7,078 nt of DNA, from NCBI GenBank assembly GCA_035515515.1, contig DATJBC010000210.1, positions 1 to 7,078 of the forward strand. Reading direction: 5' to 3'. Below are positions 4,867 through 7,078 of this stretch, one piece after another. A program made the translations under genes and the position numbers. Numbering within the stretch: position 1 is the stretch's first letter; every line of letters starts with the position of its first letter. Source of the DNA: DATJBC01 sp035515515. Lineage in GTDB: Bacteria; Actinomycetota; Acidimicrobiia; Acidimicrobiales; UBA8190. The notes beneath the pieces were generated by a model. The model was not told the origin of the DNA and searched no databases. It saw only the letters and a program-made list of their open reading frames with translations.

Positions 4867-6489
4867 GTGACCGGACCCGAGCACCCCGAGCTCCCCGCTG
4901 CCGTCGACGCCGTGGCCCTGGCGTCGCAGGTGGTAGCGGGCGCCGCCCGTCAGGTGGCGGCCGACGGCGGGCCCGACGCCAACCAGGTCGTCGCCTACGA
5001 CCTGGCCCACGCGGCGGCCGGGGTGCGCGCCGCCGAGGCGGCCGTGGCCTACGGCGCCGGCGGGGCCGACGAGGCCCGGATCGCCTGTGCGTTCGTGGCC
5101 GACGCCCTGGCCGACCTGGCGGCGCGCACCGTGGGCCGCGAGCACGCCTTCGGCACCACCCCCGGCTGGCTGGAGCCGGCCCGCGGCTTCGTGGCCGCCG
5201 GCCGCCACCCCGCCTTCCTGGCCTCGCTGGCCGACACCGAGGGCAGCCGCCGGCTCGACGCCGACTTCGCACTGGTGCGCGACACCTTCCACCGCTTCGC
5301 CGAGGAGCAAATCCGGCCTCGCGCCGAGCACATCCACCGGGCCAACGACGACATCCCCGAGGAGATCATCGCCGGTCTGGGCGAGATGGGGGCCCTGGGC
5401 CTGTCCATCCCCGAGGAGTACGGCGGGTTCGCGTCGGGGGGCGAGAGCGACTACCTGGGGATGGTGGTCGCCACCGAGGAGCTGTCGTGGGGCTCCCTCG
5501 GCGCCGGCGGGTCGCTCATCACGCGCCCCGAGATCCTCAGCCGGGCGCTGCTGGCGGGAGGGACCGAGGAACAGAAGCAGCACTGGCTCCCCCGCCTGGC
5601 GAGCGGGGAGGTCATGAACGCCGTGGCCGTCACCGAACCCGACTTCGGCTCCGACGTGGCCTCGGTGGTCACCGCGGCGACGCCCACCGCCGGCGGCTGG
5701 CTCGTCACCGGCGTGAAGACGTGGTGCACGTTCGCGGCGCGGGCGGACGTGCTCATGTTGCTGGCCCGCACCGACCCCGACCGGTCCAAGGCCCACCGCG
5801 GCCTGTCGCTGTTCGTGGTGGAGAAGCCCCGGGGCGACGGGGCCGGCTTCGCCTTCACCCAGGACCCGGGGGCCGACGGCCGCAGCGACCCGCCCGGGAC
5901 CATGGAGGGACGGCCCATCGACACCCTCGGCTACCGGGGCATGCACTCCTACGAGATCGCCTTCGACAGCTGGTTCGTGCCCGACGTCAACCTGGTGGGC
6001 GGCGAGCAGGGCGTCGGGCGCGGCTTCTACCTGCAGATGGCCGGCTTCGAGAACGGCCGCCTGCAGACCGCCGCCCGGGCGGTGGGCGTGATGCAGGCCG
6101 CCTACGAGGCCGCCCGCGACTACGCGGCCAACCGCCGCGTGTTCGGGCAGCCCATCCTCGAGTACCAGCTGACGCGGGCCAAGCTGACCCGCATGGCCGT
6201 GCTCGTCCAGGTGGCCCGGCAGTTCTCGTACCAGGTGGCCCGGCTCATGGCCAAGGGCGAGGGGACCCTCGAGGCGTCGATGCTCAAGGCCTACGTGTGC
6301 CGGGCGGCCGAATGGGTGACGCGCGAGGCGATGCAGATCCACGGCGGCATGGGGTACGCCGAGGAGTTCCCCGTGAGCCGGTACTTCGTCGACGCCCGCG
6401 TGCTGTCGATCTTCGAGGGCGCCGACGAGACCCTGGCGCTCAAGGTGGTGGCCCGCCGCCTGGTGGAGCAGGCCGCGGCCGGGGCCTGA
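4867..6489 (+). CDS. mcd: Acyl-CoA dehydrogenase with N-terminal extension, candidate (2S)-methylsuccinyl-CoA dehydrogenase
   Basis: This 540-residue FAD enzyme is much longer than the usual 380-400 residues of acyl-CoA dehydrogenases. Residues 1 to about 130 form an Ala-rich, probably helical extension (with AYDLAHAAAGV and ARIACAFVADALADLAAR) of the type found in Mcd. The canonical core starts near 131 (DFALVRDTFHRFAEEQIRP). It contains IPEEYGG, the FAD/substrate strand VTEPDFGSD (255-263), LGYRGMHSYEIAFDSWFVP, GFENGRLQTAARAVGVMQ and MQIHGGMGYAEEFPV. The likely catalytic base is E517 in IFEGADET, the position equivalent to Glu376 of medium-chain enzymes. The inferred reaction is oxidation of (2S)-methylsuccinyl-CoA to mesaconyl-CoA in the ethylmalonyl-CoA pathway, passing electrons to ETF. 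Length, extension and the lyase and hydratase genes nearby agree with this. A different branched-chain acyl-CoA substrate cannot be excluded. GTG at 4867 is the chosen start, 12 bases after the methyltransferase stop. Confidence 0.85.
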   Translation: MTGPEHPELPAAVDAVALASQVVAGAARQVAADGGPDANQVVAYDLAHAAAGVRAAEAAVAYGAGGADEARIACAFVADALADLAARTVGREHAFGTTPGWLEPARGFVAAGRHPAFLASLADTEGSRRLDADFALVRDTFHRFAEEQIRPRAEHIHRANDDIPEEIIAGLGEMGALGLSIPEEYGGFASGGESDYLGMVVATEELSWGSLGAGGSLITRPEILSRALLAGGTEEQKQHWLPRLASGEVMNAVAVTEPDFGSDVASVVTAATPTAGGWLVTGVKTWCTFAARADVLMLLARTDPDRSKAHRGLSLFVVEKPRGDGAGFAFTQDPGADGRSDPPGTMEGRPIDTLGYRGMHSYEIAFDSWFVPDVNLVGGEQGVGRGFYLQMAGFENGRLQTAARAVGVMQAAYEAARDYAANRRVFGQPILEYQLTRAKLTRMAVLVQVARQFSYQVARLMAKGEGTLEASMLKAYVCRAAEWVTREAMQIHGGMGYAEEFPVSRYFVDARVLSIFEGADETLALKVVARRLVEQAAAGA

Positions 6490-6492
6490 CGC

Positions 6493-6513
6493 CGGCCCCC
6501 GCTGACGGGGCCG
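6493..6513. terminator. Candidate bidirectional GC hairpin terminator
   Basis: CGGCCCC (6493-6499) pairs with GGGGCCG (6507-6513) around a 7-base loop. It fills most of the 31-base gap between the convergent stop codons of the dehydrogenase and lyase genes. There is no T tract. Confidence 0.45.
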
Positions 6514-6520
6514 CGGCGCG

Positions 6521-7078
6521 TCAGCCCTTGGAGCGCGACAGGCCGGCCCGCTCGCCCCGGGAGACGAACTTCGTCGCCATCTTGCGGCTGGCCTCGTCGA
6601 TCATCTCGTCACCGAACATGACCGCGCCCTTGCGCTCGTGCTCGGTCGCCCTCTGGTAGGCGTCGAGGATGTCCCAGGCGTGGTCGAACTGCTCCTGGGT
6701 GGGCGAGTAGAGCTCGTTCAGCGCCGTCACCTGGTCGGGGGTGAGCGCCCACTTGCCGTCGTAGCCGAGCACCCGTGTGCGCTGGGAGAAGTCGCGCAGG
6801 CCCTCCAGGTCCTTGACCTTGAGGTAGGGCCCGTCGATGACCTGGAGCCCGTTGGCCCGGCCGGCCATGAGGATGCGGCTGAAGACGTAGTGGAAGTGGT
6901 CCCCGGGGTACGCGGGGATCTGCACCCCGCCGGTGAGGACGGGCATCTCCATCGAGGCGGCGAAGTCGGCGGGCCCGAAGATGATGGTCTCCAGGCGCGG
7001 CGACGCCGCGCAGATCTCGTCGACGTTGATGAGCCCGCGGGTCGTCTCGATCTGCGCCTCGATCCCCACGTGTCCCAC
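6521..7078 (-). CDS. mcl1: HpcH/HpaI-type CoA-ester lyase, candidate beta-methylmalyl-CoA/malyl-CoA lyase (N-terminus outside window)
   Basis: The last 185 residues of a CitE/HpcH-family lyase run off the right edge; about 130-160 N-terminal residues are missing, including the CoA-binding Arg region. The visible part opens with GIEAQIETTRGL and continues to IIFGPADFAAS. Glu11 of the visible part and Asp38 lie 27 residues apart, matching the Mg-binding Glu/Asp pair of malyl-CoA lyases. It then shows YPGDHFHYV, RANGLQVIDGPY, a typical GYDGKWALTPDQ segment and a C-terminal GAVMFGDEMIDEASRKMA. In characterised trimers an Asp of that C-terminal segment reaches the neighbouring subunit's active site. 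The inferred reaction is cleavage of beta-methylmalyl-CoA to glyoxylate and propionyl-CoA, and probably also reversible cleavage of malyl-CoA to glyoxylate and acetyl-CoA. It converges on the dehydrogenase, whose product feeds this step after hydration. Confidence 0.83.
   Translation of the reverse strand: MGHVGIEAQIETTRGLINVDEICAASPRLETIIFGPADFAASMEMPVLTGGVQIPAYPGDHFHYVFSRILMAGRANGLQVIDGPYLKVKDLEGLRDFSQRTRVLGYDGKWALTPDQVTALNELYSPTQEQFDHAWDILDAYQRATEHERKGAVMFGDEMIDEASRKMATKFVSRGERAGLSRSKG

Noticed and set aside
4378..6342. A 654-residue reverse open frame opposite the dehydrogenase
   Set aside because: Its His/Gly/Val-rich composition mirrors third-position G/C bias; it has no recognisable domain, and the forward frame is an intact enzyme.
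3936..6659. A 907-residue forward open frame covering the right half
   Set aside because: It is extremely Arg/Gly/Pro-rich and antiphase to the methyltransferase and dehydrogenase genes, a typical artefact of very high GC.
1..7078. CRISPR array, insertion sequence, tRNA or phage signal
   Set aside because: No repeat-spacer series, terminal inverted repeats, transposase-like frame or tRNA-like cloverleaf was found; base composition is uniform across the window.

Overview
The window comes from a very GC-rich genome with strong G/C bias at third codon positions, GTG and TTG starts, tightly packed genes and no clear Shine-Dalgarno sequences. This points to an actinobacterium (Actinomycetota). 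The gene types would suit an Acidimicrobiia-like lineage, but that assignment is only inferred. I see no mobile element, CRISPR array, RNA gene or prophage signal, and no gene-free stretch longer than about 110 bases.

Left part, 1-2344. A leftward pair holds an MBL-fold metallo-hydrolase and, downstream, a flavin reductase-like protein cut by the left edge. A rightward alpha/beta hydrolase with an aspartate nucleophile (epoxide-hydrolase type) diverges from this pair. It ends at a GC hairpin that faces the end of mutY.

Middle, 2345-4160. A leftward cassette overlaps at every junction: a small unknown protein (DUF6941-like), a MaoC-type hot-dog dehydratase of the short actinobacterial mesaconyl-CoA hydratase-like kind, and an A/G-specific adenine glycosylase (MutY). 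The stop and start codons overlap at both junctions (ATGA, then TTGA), so translational coupling is likely.

Right part, 4161-7078. A 34-bp divergent promoter region leads rightward to a SAM-dependent methyltransferase. Twelve bases later comes a 540-residue acyl-CoA dehydrogenase whose roughly 130-residue N-terminal extension and core motifs match (2S)-methylsuccinyl-CoA dehydrogenase (Mcd). A beta-methylmalyl-CoA/malyl-CoA lyase (HpcH/HpaI family, Mcl1-like) converges on it from the right edge, and its N-terminal part lies outside the window.

The unifying theme is metabolic. The dehydrogenase, the MaoC hydratase and the lyase are candidates for three consecutive steps of the ethylmalonyl-CoA pathway: methylsuccinyl-CoA to mesaconyl-CoA, to beta-methylmalyl-CoA, to glyoxylate plus propionyl-CoA. 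This pathway assimilates acetyl-CoA without isocitrate lyase. Its marker genes ccr, ecm and epi are not in the window. The unknown protein and the methyltransferase flanking the pathway genes are the least explained members. Four start codons are preceded at 6-9 bases by a TAnnnT hexamer and lack a convincing ribosome binding site, which suggests leaderless transcripts.
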